Source: Caulobacteraceae bacterium (GTDB lineage Bacteria; Pseudomonadota; Alphaproteobacteria; Caulobacterales; Aquidulcibacteraceae). Taken from it: a DNA stretch of 64,000 bases. Below the pieces are notes generated by a model. The model was not told where the DNA came from and did not search any database. It was given only the letters and a program-made list of their open reading frames with translations. A program made the position numbers and the translations under genes. The stretch covers positions 98,173 to 162,172 of the forward strand of contig JADJCG010000013.1 in NCBI GenBank assembly GCA_016703335.1, written 5' to 3'. Every line of letters starts with the position of its first letter. Positions within the stretch are counted from its first letter, which is position 1. Shown here piece after piece: positions 31,763 to 40,391 of this stretch.

Positions 31763-32275
31763 ATGCTGGGTCGGTTGTTTCCGCGTAGTCTGACGAACGC
31801 CTATCAAGGTTCGTGGGCGGCGGTTTGGTTGCTCGCGCCCGTTTTGCTCATCAAGACGCTGATGGGGTTCAACTTCAGCGGCCTGAATCCCCTCATCGAC
31901 GTTGGAGAGATACTTCAATCCGTTGATGGCGTGCCGCTGGATACGTTCAGTGATGCAGCGGCGAGCGCTGTGCTAAACTCCGCCGGCGCCTGGGGCATGG
32001 CGCTGTTTGCGTTGTGCTTGTTTGTTTGGCTCATCCTCGTGCGCTATCGCGCTGGTCTGCCTGTGGCGATCCTGGTGCTGCTGATCGAGCAGGTCGGCCG
32101 TACCGGCGTTGGCACGGCGCGGGCGATCGCGGAAGCGGCGGCCGGATCAGCGACGCCGACAACTGGCGCGCTGATCAATCTTGCCTTGAGCGCCGCTCTC
32201 GCGATCGCATTTGTGCTCTCGCTGTTGCGGGTCCGGAATCTGCACGCAGGCGAGGCCCAGCACGCGAAAGCGTAG
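31763..32275 (+). CDS. Predicted four-helix membrane protein, 170 residues
   Basis: Hydrophobic segments near residues 18-34 (AAVWLLAPVLLIKTLMG), 72-92 (AWGMALFALCLFVWLILV), 96-110 and 138-156 (LINLALSAALAIAFVLSLL) suggest four membrane helices. No family is recognised. It follows the str operon terminator and precedes the convergent GST gene by 5 bases. Confidence 0.65.
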   Translation: MLGRLFPRSLTNAYQGSWAAVWLLAPVLLIKTLMGFNFSGLNPLIDVGEILQSVDGVPLDTFSDAAASAVLNSAGAWGMALFALCLFVWLILVRYRAGLPVAILVLLIEQVGRTGVGTARAIAEAAAGSATPTTGALINLALSAALAIAFVLSLLRVRNLHAGEAQHAKA

Positions 32276-32280
32276 CGCGC

Positions 32281-32919
32281 TTACGCCGCCTGTTTGAAAT
32301 CTCCCATCTGCGCGTCGTAGGCGCGCTGGAAGGCGGGGCGGGCGGTGCAGCGTTTGACGAGTGCGGCGAGATTGGCGTGCTCGTTAGTGAGCTCGGGCAT
32401 GATACGCAGCACCGTTGTCATCATCAGATCGCCGGCGGTGAAGCGATCGCCGTCAAGGTAGAGTTTTTCGCCGAGCGCCTTCGACAAGCCGCCGAGGCGG
32501 CGATGTGCAAATTCAACGGCGCCTGGGCGGCGCAGCTTTGCCCATTCCTGATCCTTGTAGAACAAGTCGATGCGGGCGACGTCCATGACGAACGGCTCGA
32601 TCGAGTTGAGCGCCGCGATCAGCCATTGCGTGGCGTGTGATCGCGCCGCTGGATCGTGCGGCAGCAAGGTTTCGCTGCGCTGGCCAATGTGCAGCACGAT
32701 GGCGCCGGTCTCGAACAACGTGAAGCCGTTCTCTTCGAAGATCGGCACTTGGCCGAAGGGTTGGATGGCGCGGTATTCGGGTTTGTCCTGATCGCCTTGC
32801 GCCAGCAGGCGCGAGCGATAGGGCAGGCCGGCTTCTTCCAGCGCCCAGCGCGCACGCAGATCGCGCACTTGGCCTTGCGCGAAATCGGGCACCCACTCGA
32901 AAGCGGAAATCGTGATCAT
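32281..32919 (-). CDS. Glutathione S-transferase family protein
   Basis: A 212-residue protein with an N-terminal thioredoxin-like domain (VRDLRARWALEEAGLPYRSR, PFGQVPIFEENGFTLFETGA, the cis-proline in QVPIF and the S/T-glutathione loop FETGAI) and a C-terminal helical domain (GDRFTAGDLMMTTVL). It ends an operon of ArsR-type regulator, SRPBCC protein and GST, joined by 4-base overlaps. Such operons respond to an unknown compound; the GST probably conjugates or detoxifies it. Confidence 0.9.
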   Translation of the reverse strand: MITISAFEWVPDFAQGQVRDLRARWALEEAGLPYRSRLLAQGDQDKPEYRAIQPFGQVPIFEENGFTLFETGAIVLHIGQRSETLLPHDPAARSHATQWLIAALNSIEPFVMDVARIDLFYKDQEWAKLRRPGAVEFAHRRLGGLSKALGEKLYLDGDRFTAGDLMMTTVLRIMPELTNEHANLAALVKRCTARPAFQRAYDAQMGDFKQAA

Positions 32920-33377
32920 TGTGTCTGCTCCTTGGTTTTCGCCGCGTAGGCCGCGAGCTTGTTGAAGAGTGAATTCCAGCCTCCGACGTGACTGTCCCGG
33001 CGCTCGACGCTGACGAAGCGCATCTGGTGGAAGGTCATGGTGGTGCGGTCGCCTTGTTCGCGGAACGTGATGGTGACAAGGCTTTCAACGTCCTTCGACG
33101 GGCCGCCATCCCATTGCCAGGTGAAGACGAGACGCGTGTTGGGCTCGATCTCGCGGTACTCGCCGCCAAAGCCGCTGAGGTCGCCCTTGTGGCGGATTAC
33201 GCCGCGATAGCGGCCGCCGACGCGAAAATCGATTTCCGCTTCAGGGCAATCAAAGCCTTCAGGCCCCATCCAGTTTCTGAAGTGAACGGGATCACTCCAG
33301 AGTTTGAACATAAGCGATGCGGGCGCATCGAAGTCGCGCACGATCAAGAGTTCGTCGTCGGAGAGCGTGGCGCTCAT
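32916..33377 (-). CDS. SRPBCC/AHSA1-domain protein
   Basis: A 153-residue START-like fold protein: VRDFDAPASLMFKLWSDPVH, FRNWMGPEGF, and EYREIEPNTRLVFTWQWDGG are typical of the AHSA1 group that binds small hydrophobic ligands. Its start lies inside the 3' end of the ArsR gene and its stop overlaps the GST start (ATGA). ArsR-AHSA1 pairs are very common, and the pair probably shares a ligand. Confidence 0.9.
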   Translation of the reverse strand: MSATLSDDELLIVRDFDAPASLMFKLWSDPVHFRNWMGPEGFDCPEAEIDFRVGGRYRGVIRHKGDLSGFGGEYREIEPNTRLVFTWQWDGGPSKDVESLVTITFREQGDRTTMTFHQMRFVSVERRDSHVGGWNSLFNKLAAYAAKTKEQTQ

Positions 33378-33715
33378 TTCTTGTCCTTCTTCTTTTTGAG
33401 TTCGGCGATGTAGCCGTCCATCTTGTCGAAGCTGCCGGTCCAGAACCGGCGGTATTTCTCAAGCCAAACATCGACGCTCTTCAGCGCCTTCGGCTCGAGC
33501 CGGCATGGGCGCCATTGCGCGTCGCGGCCACGCGAGATGAGGCCGGCGCTTTCAAGCACCTTCAAATGCCGCGACACGGCCGGAAGACTGATCTCAAACG
33601 GCTCGGCGAGTTCGTTGACGGTCGCTTCGCCCTGCGCGAGTCGCTCGAGGATCGCGCGCCGCGTTGGATCAGCCAGCGCGGCAAGGGTTTCGGAGAGGGG
33701 GTCGGCGCTTGGCAT
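33374..33715 (-). CDS. ArsR-family winged-helix repressor
   Basis: A 113-residue HTH protein: LSETLAALADPTRRAILERL, then LAEPFEISLPAVSRHLKVLE as the recognition helix, and a C-terminal helix pair. Cysteines of metal-sensing ArsR proteins are not in the usual alpha-3 position, so this is likely a ligand- or protein-sensing member as in other ArsR-SRPBCC operons. It starts 3 bases from a strong palindrome (33718-33739), which should be its own operator. The very short space implies a leaderless or nearly leaderless transcript. Confidence 0.92.
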   Translation of the reverse strand: MPSADPLSETLAALADPTRRAILERLAQGEATVNELAEPFEISLPAVSRHLKVLESAGLISRGRDAQWRPCRLEPKALKSVDVWLEKYRRFWTGSFDKMDGYIAELKKKKDKK

Positions 33716-33717
33716 CG

Positions 33718-33739
33718 TATTTAACTATTGTGTTAAATA
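33718..33739. promoter_or_regulatory. Operator palindrome of the ArsR-SRPBCC-GST operon
   Basis: TATTTAAC, 6 bases, GTTAAATA: a perfect 8-base dyad in AT-rich sequence just before the ArsR start. Wide dyads of this TTAA type are usual ArsR-family sites; autorepression is inferred. Confidence 0.65.
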
Positions 33740-33845
33740 CAATTGTGCGGCGTTCGTCAAGCCGTCGCGTACGGAGAGAGGCGCGTGCAAGCGTCGGGCG
33801 GCTTCGCTAAGGTCGCGGCAAGGCTAGCGCCAACGGAGATAGCTC

Positions 33846-34073
33846 ATGAAGGCCAAGGAACTTGGGAAGTCGTACCTCGTGGTGTTCTGCAAGGGCTGCC
33901 AAGCAGGCTTCCGCGTAAAGGAGGATGCGATCCCCGAAGGCAGCAAGGTCCAGATTGCGACGGCGCAAACCTTGCGCTGCCCGAAGTGCCAGCATCAGGA
34001 TACCTATCAGCCGGCTGAAATCCGCATCGCGAAGTTTCAGAAGGAAGGCCTGGGTCAGCGCCGGGGCGGCTGA
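33846..34073 (+). CDS. Small zinc-ribbon-like protein, 75 residues
   Basis: Two pairs of cysteines, C15-K-G-C18 and C45-P-K-C48, form a probable four-cysteine zinc site, as in MJ0042-like ribbons. The middle is short and the C-terminus basic (KFQKEGLGQRRGG). No family is certain. It starts after GGAG and ends 5 bases before a TPR-sulfotransferase gene, so both are probably one transcript. Confidence 0.7.
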   Translation: MKAKELGKSYLVVFCKGCQAGFRVKEDAIPEGSKVQIATAQTLRCPKCQHQDTYQPAEIRIAKFQKEGLGQRRGG

Positions 34074-34078
34074 CGCGC

Positions 34079-35422
34079 ATGCGCGCAGACGCTGAGATCG
34101 AAAAGCTGGTTGGTCGCTTCGCCGCGATGCGCGCGCTCGCGACGCGTGCGGCAAAGGAAAATGTCAACGACGCGCGCGCCCTATTCGGCGCGGCGATGGC
34201 GTTCCGCATCAGTGGCGATTACGAGGCGGCGCTCGCGCAATGGCAGCGGCTTTGTCAGCTTGAGCCCAACAACACGAACTATCGGTACGAGCTCGGTCAG
34301 ACCCAGGAATATTTCGGCCAGTTTCCTGAGGCGATCGCGAACTACCAAGCGTCGTTGAAATCCGAACCGCTAAACTATCGTGCGTGGCAAGCCTTGGTGC
34401 AATTGCAGAAGCAAAGCTTGCTGACCAATCATATTGCCGAACTTGAACGGCAGTTTGCGCAACCCGAAGACGGTTGGCGCACGCTCCATATCGGCCATGC
34501 GCTTGCGCGCACTTACGAAGATCTAGGCGACATTCCAAGATCGTTTGAGTGGCTCGGCAAGGCCAAGCAGCATCGGCGCAAACTGCGGCCCTACGTTGTA
34601 GCTGCAGAAGCTGAACTCGTGCGCGCGACGCAGAACGTCAAACCGGGTGAGGGTGCTGGATGCGAGGCGGACGATCCGATTTTTATCGTCGGCTTGCCGC
34701 GTTCGGGCACGACGCTGTTGGATCGCATTTTCTCCAGCCATCCAGACGTTACCTCCGCGGGTGAAATCGGAAATTTTCTTCAGCTGTTGAAGCTGATGTC
34801 CGGATCGAGCGTGCCAGCCTCACTGCATCCCGACGTGTTCGCGCGGGCGGGGCAGATCGATTATGCGCGGCTTGGGCGCGCCTTCATCGACAGCACCCGG
34901 CCGCTCACAGGCGCCGCGCCGCGCTTCATTGATAAGGCGCCGAGCAATTACTTTCTCGCGCCGCTCATTCTGCGTGCGTTGCCGAATGCGCGGATCGTTT
35001 GCATCCGTCGTCATCCGCTGGATTCGTGCCTCAGTAATTACAAGCAGATCTTCCCGATGGACGATCGATATTTTGACTACGTCTACGATCTCGCGTGGAC
35101 GGCGGAGAAGTTCGTCTTGTTCGACGGCATGCTCGCGCACTGGCGTGAAACGCTGCCGGCTGATCGCTTCATGCTGGTGCAGTACGAAGACCTCGTCGCC
35201 AACCAAAAGGCGCGCACGCGTGAGCTGCTGGCGTTCTGCGGTCTCGATTGGGACGAGCGCACTTTGTCGTTTCACGAGAATGCCGCCAGCGTATCGACTC
35301 CGAGCGCACGGCAGGTGCGTCAAGCGATGAACACGCAAGCCGTCGGCCGCTTTGCGAAATACGGCGCGTTGCTCGATCCTGCGCGCCGCGTGCTGGAGCG
35401 CGCGGGCATCACGCTCGACTAA
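34079..35422 (+). CDS. TPR-repeat sulfotransferase, 447 residues
   Basis: Residues 1-190 form a short TPR domain (ALAQWQRLCQLEPNNTNYRY, AIANYQASLKSEPLNYRAWQ). The sulfotransferase domain has PIFIVGLPRSGTTLLDRIFS (PAPS loop near 205) and CIRRHPLDSCLSNYKQIFPM near 308. It shares the ending pattern SARQVRQAMNTQAVGRFAKY with the TPR-sulfotransferases at 11.3 and 13.3 kb, so all are paralogues. It stands with only a small zinc-ribbon gene upstream, 17 kb from the main cluster. The frame is intact. Confidence 0.9.
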   Translation: MRADAEIEKLVGRFAAMRALATRAAKENVNDARALFGAAMAFRISGDYEAALAQWQRLCQLEPNNTNYRYELGQTQEYFGQFPEAIANYQASLKSEPLNYRAWQALVQLQKQSLLTNHIAELERQFAQPEDGWRTLHIGHALARTYEDLGDIPRSFEWLGKAKQHRRKLRPYVVAAEAELVRATQNVKPGEGAGCEADDPIFIVGLPRSGTTLLDRIFSSHPDVTSAGEIGNFLQLLKLMSGSSVPASLHPDVFARAGQIDYARLGRAFIDSTRPLTGAAPRFIDKAPSNYFLAPLILRALPNARIVCIRRHPLDSCLSNYKQIFPMDDRYFDYVYDLAWTAEKFVLFDGMLAHWRETLPADRFMLVQYEDLVANQKARTRELLAFCGLDWDERTLSFHENAASVSTPSARQVRQAMNTQAVGRFAKYGALLDPARRVLERAGITLD

Positions 35423-35436
35423 GACTGCATACGAAA

Positions 35437-35462
35437 AGGGCCGCTCCTTTCGGAGCGGCCCT
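35437..35462. terminator. Strong hairpin between convergent genes
   Basis: AGGGCCGCTCC, 4-base loop TTTC, GGAGCGGCCCT: 11 perfect pairs. The T-run (read from the minus strand as CCCTTTTCG) makes it a terminator for the minus-strand outer-membrane gene; on the plus strand the tail is poor. Confidence 0.75.
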
Positions 35463-35485
35463 GCCGTCACGTAGACGCGTAAGCG

Positions 35486-36229
35486 TTACGGGAAGAGGAT
35501 CAGGTTGCTGGTCTCTTCGAACAACGTGCGAGCACCGTTCAGGCTGGCGCCCGATTGGCTGTTCTCACGGGCCGAGCCCGAACCGATGTTGTAAGTGAAG
35601 CCGATGCGGAATTGATCAGCTTCTGCACCGTCGAAATCGAAGTTGCGGTAGCCGGCATCGATCGTGAAGTTCGAGCCGGTCGGACGCCACACAGCGCCGA
35701 CGCCGAGCGTGCGCCAATCGGTGAAGTCGATGTCGGTTTGGCCAGCTTCAGCCGAGATGCCGAAGTTATCGGTGAAGAAGTACGTGCCGTCGATGTGGAT
35801 GTTGGTCATGTCGAGACCACCGTCCCAGTCGCTCATGCCGTACGAGGCGTTGAACGTCATGTTCGACAGGTAGTACTGGCCGCCGATGCCATAGTTGGTG
35901 GCGCTGACCGCGAAGATGTCGCTGAGGCCGACGAAGCCGTAGAACGAGTAGCTGTCGTTGCGAACGCCGTAGTTGACTGCGCCGTAGCCGACGCCGAGGT
36001 CCGAGCCGCCGCCGGCGTCGAGCTTGTTGTGCTCACCGTCGAACTGCAAAATCATGTTGCCGTCGAGGTTGTGCACGTAGCCGCCGTTCAGGCTCCACGT
36101 GTCGAAATCAAAGCCGCCGCCGGCGTCCGTATTCGAGAAGCTGACGCCCACGTCGCCGGAGTCAGCGGCTGCGACGCCCGGAGCAGCAATGGCCAGAGCG
36201 GCCGCGGCGCTCAGCAGAAACTTCTTCAT
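35486..36229 (-). CDS. Outer-membrane beta-barrel protein, 247 residues
   Basis: A signal peptide MKKFLLSAAAALAIAAPGVAAA is followed by alternating amphipathic strands (GDVGVSFSNTDAG, FGISAEAGQTDID, NFTIDAGYRNFDFDG, QFRIGFTYNIG), as in an eight- to ten-stranded barrel. The C-terminus does not end in the classical aromatic residue but runs on with ENSQSGASLNGART, which may be an error or a periplasmic tail. It is a tandem paralogue of the gene at 36510-37238. Ligand unknown. Confidence 0.75.
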   Translation of the reverse strand: MKKFLLSAAAALAIAAPGVAAADSGDVGVSFSNTDAGGGFDFDTWSLNGGYVHNLDGNMILQFDGEHNKLDAGGGSDLGVGYGAVNYGVRNDSYSFYGFVGLSDIFAVSATNYGIGGQYYLSNMTFNASYGMSDWDGGLDMTNIHIDGTYFFTDNFGISAEAGQTDIDFTDWRTLGVGAVWRPTGSNFTIDAGYRNFDFDGAEADQFRIGFTYNIGSGSARENSQSGASLNGARTLFEETSNLILFP

Positions 36230-36447
36230 GTGTGTTGTCCTTGTGTTTGTGCATTGGGGCTCAGCCGCAAGGACCGGCGCCAAATGTGCGAGCCCAAGTG
36301 CCGCCCTCGCGGTTAACAACACCTTGCCCGTTGAGATTGCTGTTCGCGCTTATCGAAATGTGTTGCGCGGAAGCTGCATCGAACGCGGCCACGCTCGGCA
36401 ATTATTGCCGCGCGTGAACAATCGGCGCTGCGCGGTACACAAAGAAA

Positions 36448-36475
36448 AACGCCCCGGCATTTCTGCCGGGGCGTT
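36448..36475 (-). terminator. Intrinsic terminator of the second outer-membrane gene
   Basis: AACGCCCCGGCA, loop, TGCCGGGGCGTT: 12 perfect pairs, with a T-run on the minus strand, 35 bases after the stop of the outer-membrane gene at 36510. It separates the two paralogues, so each has its own transcript. Confidence 0.85.
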
Positions 36476-36509
36476 GAAGTGTGCGTTGCTTAACGAAGGT
36501 ATCGTGATC

Positions 36510-37238
36510 TTAGAACACTGCCGCCACGTTCGTGAGGCTGGCTTGGCTTGCGCCGCTGCGATCGCGATCGCGGAGCGTGCCACCCCAGTTGTAACGGACG
36601 CCAACTGTCCACGTGTCGACATCACCGCCGTCGAAGTCAGCGGTTTGATAGCCGGCCGTGAACGAGATCGGGTAGGAGGCGAGTTGGTATTCGCCGCCGA
36701 CGCCATAGATCATGACGTCGTCATCGTTGCCCGCGCCAGCGTCGATGCTGGCGTAGCCGACGTTGCCGTTCACGCGGAAGTTGTCGTTGATGAACGCGCG
36801 AGCTTCGACGTTGACGCCGTAGCCGTCGACATCGTTGTCGTCGTTGTTGCCGTAGAAGACGGCGCCAGCGAGCGTCCAGTTCGTGTAGTACTTGTTGGCT
36901 TCGAGGCCGCCGTACCAGGTGGTGTCGGCAGCGTCTGAGTCAGCCATGCCGATGAAGCCGCCGAAGAGGTGGCTGTCGTTGCGGCTGTAGGCGTGGCCAG
37001 TGACGGCGTACGACGTGTCCGTGTCGTCGCCATCGTTGATGGCGGCATCGACTTCGAACGAGATCGAGCCCGAACCAGCGAAAGCGACTGCGCCTTCGAG
37101 GCCGTAGAAATCTTCGTCGTTGCCGGCGCCGGCATCTGAGTTGCCGTATTGTACGCCGACGTAGCCCGTTTGGGCTGCGGCGACGCCTGGCACTGCGACG
37201 GCCAAGAGGGCCGCAGCGCCAAGGATCCAGTTACGCAT
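36510..37238 (-). CDS. Outer-membrane beta-barrel protein, 242 residues, paralogue of 35486-36229
   Basis: Signal peptide MRNWILGAAALLAVAVPGVA then GYVGVQYGNSDAGAG, closely parallel to GDVGVSFSNTDAGGG of the neighbour. The barrel strands alternate with loops rich in aspartate, asparagine and glycine (AINDGDDTDTS, GNNDDNDVDGY), which suggests calcium or cation binding at the cell surface. It ends DRSGASQASLTNVAAVF, again with a tail that resembles the paralogue tail and a terminal phenylalanine. The 250-base upstream region carries a palindrome at 37327. Confidence 0.75.
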   Translation of the reverse strand: MRNWILGAAALLAVAVPGVAAAQTGYVGVQYGNSDAGAGNDEDFYGLEGAVAFAGSGSISFEVDAAINDGDDTDTSYAVTGHAYSRNDSHLFGGFIGMADSDAADTTWYGGLEANKYYTNWTLAGAVFYGNNDDNDVDGYGVNVEARAFINDNFRVNGNVGYASIDAGAGNDDDVMIYGVGGEYQLASYPISFTAGYQTADFDGGDVDTWTVGVRYNWGGTLRDRDRSGASQASLTNVAAVF

Positions 37239-37326
37239 AGGTATTAACCCCTGTAGTGATCACCCGTTCTGGGGACCGCACACATGCGCTTTGCGTTTCG
37301 GGGTCGCAATTGAACACGCCTGCCCT

Positions 37327-37339
37327 GTTAATAATTAAC
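37327..37339. promoter_or_regulatory. AT-rich palindrome in a divergent promoter region
   Basis: GTTAATAATTAAC is a perfect 13-base palindrome about 90 bases upstream of the outer-membrane gene and 150 bases upstream of the DUF2807 gene. Its AT content stands out from the surroundings, so a regulator site is plausible. Confidence 0.4.
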
Positions 37340-37488
37340 GGCCGCCGATGCGCTGAAGCCACAGCTTACCCCATGATTTTATGGTGACTTTCGCCTATTT
37401 GGGGAAAAGCGCACGGGCCCGCATCTAAACGCTTTGGCGCACGCATCTTGGTAGGCAGAGGGAAGTGGTCCGAGGAGGGCCCGACGAC

Positions 37489-38394
37489 ATGCGCCTAGCC
37501 GAAACTTGCTTCACCGCCGCGCTTGCGACCCTGCTTTTGACCGCTCCGTCGGCGGCGCAAACGCCGGCGCCTGCGGCCGCATTCGTGCCCCACGCACGAA
37601 CGCTCACCCGCTTCTCGGCAGCGTCCGAAGTTCAGATTCGGGACTTTGTCGGCTTCGTGCGGGTGATCCCGGAAAACCGCAACGACGTCGCCGTGGGCTT
37701 TGCCAATACGGGCGTTACGCCGACGCCGGAGTATCGCGTGTCGCGCCGCCGTTTGATCATCGATGGCAAGCTCCGCCGCCAGGTGCGCAATTGCCGGGTG
37801 ATCGGCCAGGACGAGTTCGAGGTGCAGACCTCTCGACTGGGACGGCTCACCGGCGCGCAACTACCGGTGATGGAATTGCACGTGCCGCAGAACGCCATTG
37901 TCGCTGTTGGCGGGGCGGTGCGTTTGCATGTTGCCCCGGCGCAGGCTGCGCACATTCGTCTGGATGGATGCGGTGACGCGGAAGTCGCGCGCGTTGCGGG
38001 TGAAGCGGAAATTGCGATCGCGGGTTTGCAGGATCTGCGGCTGGTGGAAGCTGGCAGCGCGGAAGTGGCGATCGCCGGTTCGGGCGATGTGACGATCGGC
38101 GTTGTGCGTGATGGGTTGAACGTGTCGGTAGCGGGGTCTGGCGATGTGGTCGCGGGCCGTGTCGATGGACCGACGTCGATCGCGGTGCAGGGGTCGGGGG
38201 ACGTCACCATTCGCGACGGCCGCGCGACGAGCTTGAGTGTTGTGATCGCCGGTAGCGGCGACATCGCGCACGGCGGGTCAGCGCAAACTCTCGATGCTGT
38301 AATCTTGGGCGGCGGCGACGTGCGCGTGCGTCATGTTGATGGCGAAATCAACCGTAGCGTTCTTGGCGGTGGAGAGGTCGTCGTCGGCCGCTGA
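37489..38394 (+). CDS. DUF2807 (GIN-domain) secreted protein
   Basis: Starts MRLAETCFTAALATLLLTAP, a signal peptide with cleavage after PSAAQ, and follows CGAGGAGGGC. The body is a right-handed beta-helix-like repeat with five GSGD-type turns (IAGSGDVTIG, VAGSGDVVAG, VQGSGDVTIR, IAGSGDIAHG, ILGGGDVRVR), the mark of the putative auto-transporter adhesin head domain PF10988. Such proteins are exported; the role may be surface or periplasmic binding. Confidence 0.87.
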   Translation: MRLAETCFTAALATLLLTAPSAAQTPAPAAAFVPHARTLTRFSAASEVQIRDFVGFVRVIPENRNDVAVGFANTGVTPTPEYRVSRRRLIIDGKLRRQVRNCRVIGQDEFEVQTSRLGRLTGAQLPVMELHVPQNAIVAVGGAVRLHVAPAQAAHIRLDGCGDAEVARVAGEAEIAIAGLQDLRLVEAGSAEVAIAGSGDVTIGVVRDGLNVSVAGSGDVVAGRVDGPTSIAVQGSGDVTIRDGRATSLSVVIAGSGDIAHGGSAQTLDAVILGGGDVRVRHVDGEINRSVLGGGEVVVGR

Positions 38395-38470
38395 TCCGTC
38401 TTGTATCGGCTCGCAAATCGATTCATTTCTGCCCTCGAAACGCGTTTCCGCGTCAGTTTTGGAGGGTAGG

Positions 38471-38860
38471 ATGCCTGCAGCGATTTCATGCGTAACGATT
38501 CCAGTGGAGAATCTGCAGAAGTCGATCGCGTTCTACCGCGACGGCCTCGGCCTTGCGATTGAAGAGCAGGACGAAGATCACGCCGCGCTTGATCTCGACG
38601 GCGTTTATCTGGTGCTGCTGCAACGCGAAGAGTTCACCTCGTACGCTGAAACCGTCGGCGCGCGCCCGGCGACGCGCGGCACGATTGAGACGATCATCAG
38701 CTACTTCACCGAGAGCAAAGGTGAAGTCGATACGGTGATGGGCCAGGCTCAGAAGGCCGGCGCGCAGATCGTCGCCGCTTCTGATGAAGACGGCGTCTAT
38801 TCTGGCTACTTCACCGATCCGGATGGCCACGCCTGGGAAGTGCTGTTCGACGGCGAATAA
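38471..38860 (+). CDS. VOC-family protein (glyoxalase-like), 129 residues
   Basis: ATG after GGAGGGTAGG. ISCVTIPVENLQKSIAFYRD, GLGLAIEEQ, and SGYFTDPDGHAWEVLF show the paired beta-alpha-beta-beta-beta modules of the VOC superfamily, with the closing DPDGHAWEV containing the metal glutamate. Substrate unknown. It follows the DUF2807 gene on the same strand, and a terminator follows. Confidence 0.88.
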   Translation: MPAAISCVTIPVENLQKSIAFYRDGLGLAIEEQDEDHAALDLDGVYLVLLQREEFTSYAETVGARPATRGTIETIISYFTESKGEVDTVMGQAQKAGAQIVAASDEDGVYSGYFTDPDGHAWEVLFDGE

Positions 38861-38890
38861 GCACAACGTAATTTACGGCAACGCGAGCGG

Positions 38891-38916
38891 ACGGCGGCCT
38901 TCGGGTCGCCGTTTTG
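38891..38916 (+). terminator. Hairpin terminator after the VOC gene
   Basis: ACGGCG and CGCCGT arms, 10-base CTTCGGG-containing loop, then GTTTTGCTT. It lies 30 bases after the VOC stop, against the end of the minus-strand udgX gene. Confidence 0.6.
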
Positions 38917-38917
38917 C

Positions 38918-40391
38918 TTATGCGGCGCGTGCGATGCGTTCCGCGAGTTGCTTTGCGTCCTTCAGGTCGGCCATGAAACGCGCGAACTCGGCTTCTTTTG
39001 CAGCTTCGTCGGGTAGGCGGAGCAAATAGGACGGATGCACCGTGGCGCGCAATGTTGCGCCTTCGCGTGTCTTTAGCGTCTGCTCGCGCGCTTTGGTGAG
39101 CGTGCCTTTGTAGGTCGAGAGCGATTGCAGCGCGGTGGCGCCGAGCGCGACGATCAAGCGAGGCTTCACCAGCGTCAGTTCGTGCGCGAGCCACCATCGA
39201 CAGATTTCGACTTCGCCAGCGTTGGGCCGCATGTGCAGGCGGCGTTTGCCGCGCGGCTCATGTTTGAAGTGCTTCACGGCGTTGGTGACGAAGAGTTCGT
39301 CGCGATTGATGCCAGCTTCTGCGAGCGCGCGGTCAAGCACTTTGCCGGCGGGGCCGACGAAGGGATGGCCAGCTAGATCCTCTTGATCGCCTGGCGGTTC
39401 GCCAACCAATGCGAGCAGCGGTTTTTCTTCTGCGCCTTCACCGGGGACCGCTTGCGTTGCGTCGCGCCAAAGCGGGCAAGCGCGGCAGCTCTGAAGCGCG
39501 CGTTGCAGGTCCTTGAGAGAGGCGGGCGGTTTTTCGTGTTCGGCGATCGCTTCAAGTCGCGCAGGCAAGTCTTCGGGCGCGATCTTCGCGTGCGCGGCGC
39601 CGGCGCGTTTGCGCGGTGTGGAGGGTGTGGCGGCGACCATGTTTTCGGTACGTGTGGAAGCGGATTTGATCAGATCGGGAATGCGCTCAGTCTCAGGCAT
39701 GTTCCGCCAATAGTGCTTTGGCATTTCGCGCTTCATCGCCGCGACTTTGAGGCGGGCTGGATTGAACATGCTTTCGTAGTAAGCGCGCCAATCGTCGTCG
39801 CGTGCGTCGTCGGCGGGAACGTCGCTACGTTTGCCGCCGGAGCCAAAGCTTAACGTTTCACCGTCCCAGTGCGCGCTGGCTTCGGGGGTGATGATCGACC
39901 AGTTCATGCCGGTGAAGCGGCGCACGAAGAATTCCGCGGTTTCGTGGACGATATGGTGCTGCGGTTCGAACCAAGCGACGTAACGCGGGCCGTTGGCGCT
40001 GGTAATTTCCTTGAACCGCACGAAGGCGTGCATTTTGTGCTCGTCACGGCGAACGGATTTCGCGAGCGCGTTGATGGACGATGTCGCGGTCCGCGGCGTC
40101 ATCCATGAGCGCGCGGTTCTGCTGTAGGTGCCAAAGGATGCGATAGAGCAGCGCGAAGCGATGCGGGTCGTTGTGCAGCGCGGCTTTGCCGGCGATGTCG
40201 ATGAAGGCGCGTGGGACGAAGATCGGTGTTGCGGGCTGAAGGTTCGGCGTCGGGGCGCTCGCGAAGAGATCGGTTTCGCCTTCGGTGCGCCAGACGACCT
40301 CATCGGGTTTGGCGGCGATCGCGAGCATGTTGCGCGCGGCGCCGCGCCAATCGTCGAACGTCGGAATGCGGGGAAGGTTGGCGCTGATCAT
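38918..40391 (-). CDS. UdgX-type uracil-DNA glycosylase fused to a DUF4130 (TIGR03915) domain, frameshifted
   Basis: The N-terminal half (DUF4130/TIGR03915: FALLYRILWHLQQN, DEHKMHAFVRFKEI, RYVAWFEPQHHIV) is a repair protein usually next to a radical SAM partner. The C-terminal half is family-4-like uracil-DNA glycosylase with GEPPGDQEDLAGHPFVGPAG and KRRLHMRPN, the variant of the RRIH loop that lets UdgX bond covalently to the uracil site through its histidine, and VHPSYLLR. The cysteines of an iron-sulfur cluster are seen (SCRACPLW). One frame change lies near 40080. The start overlaps the radical SAM stop. Confidence 0.87.
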
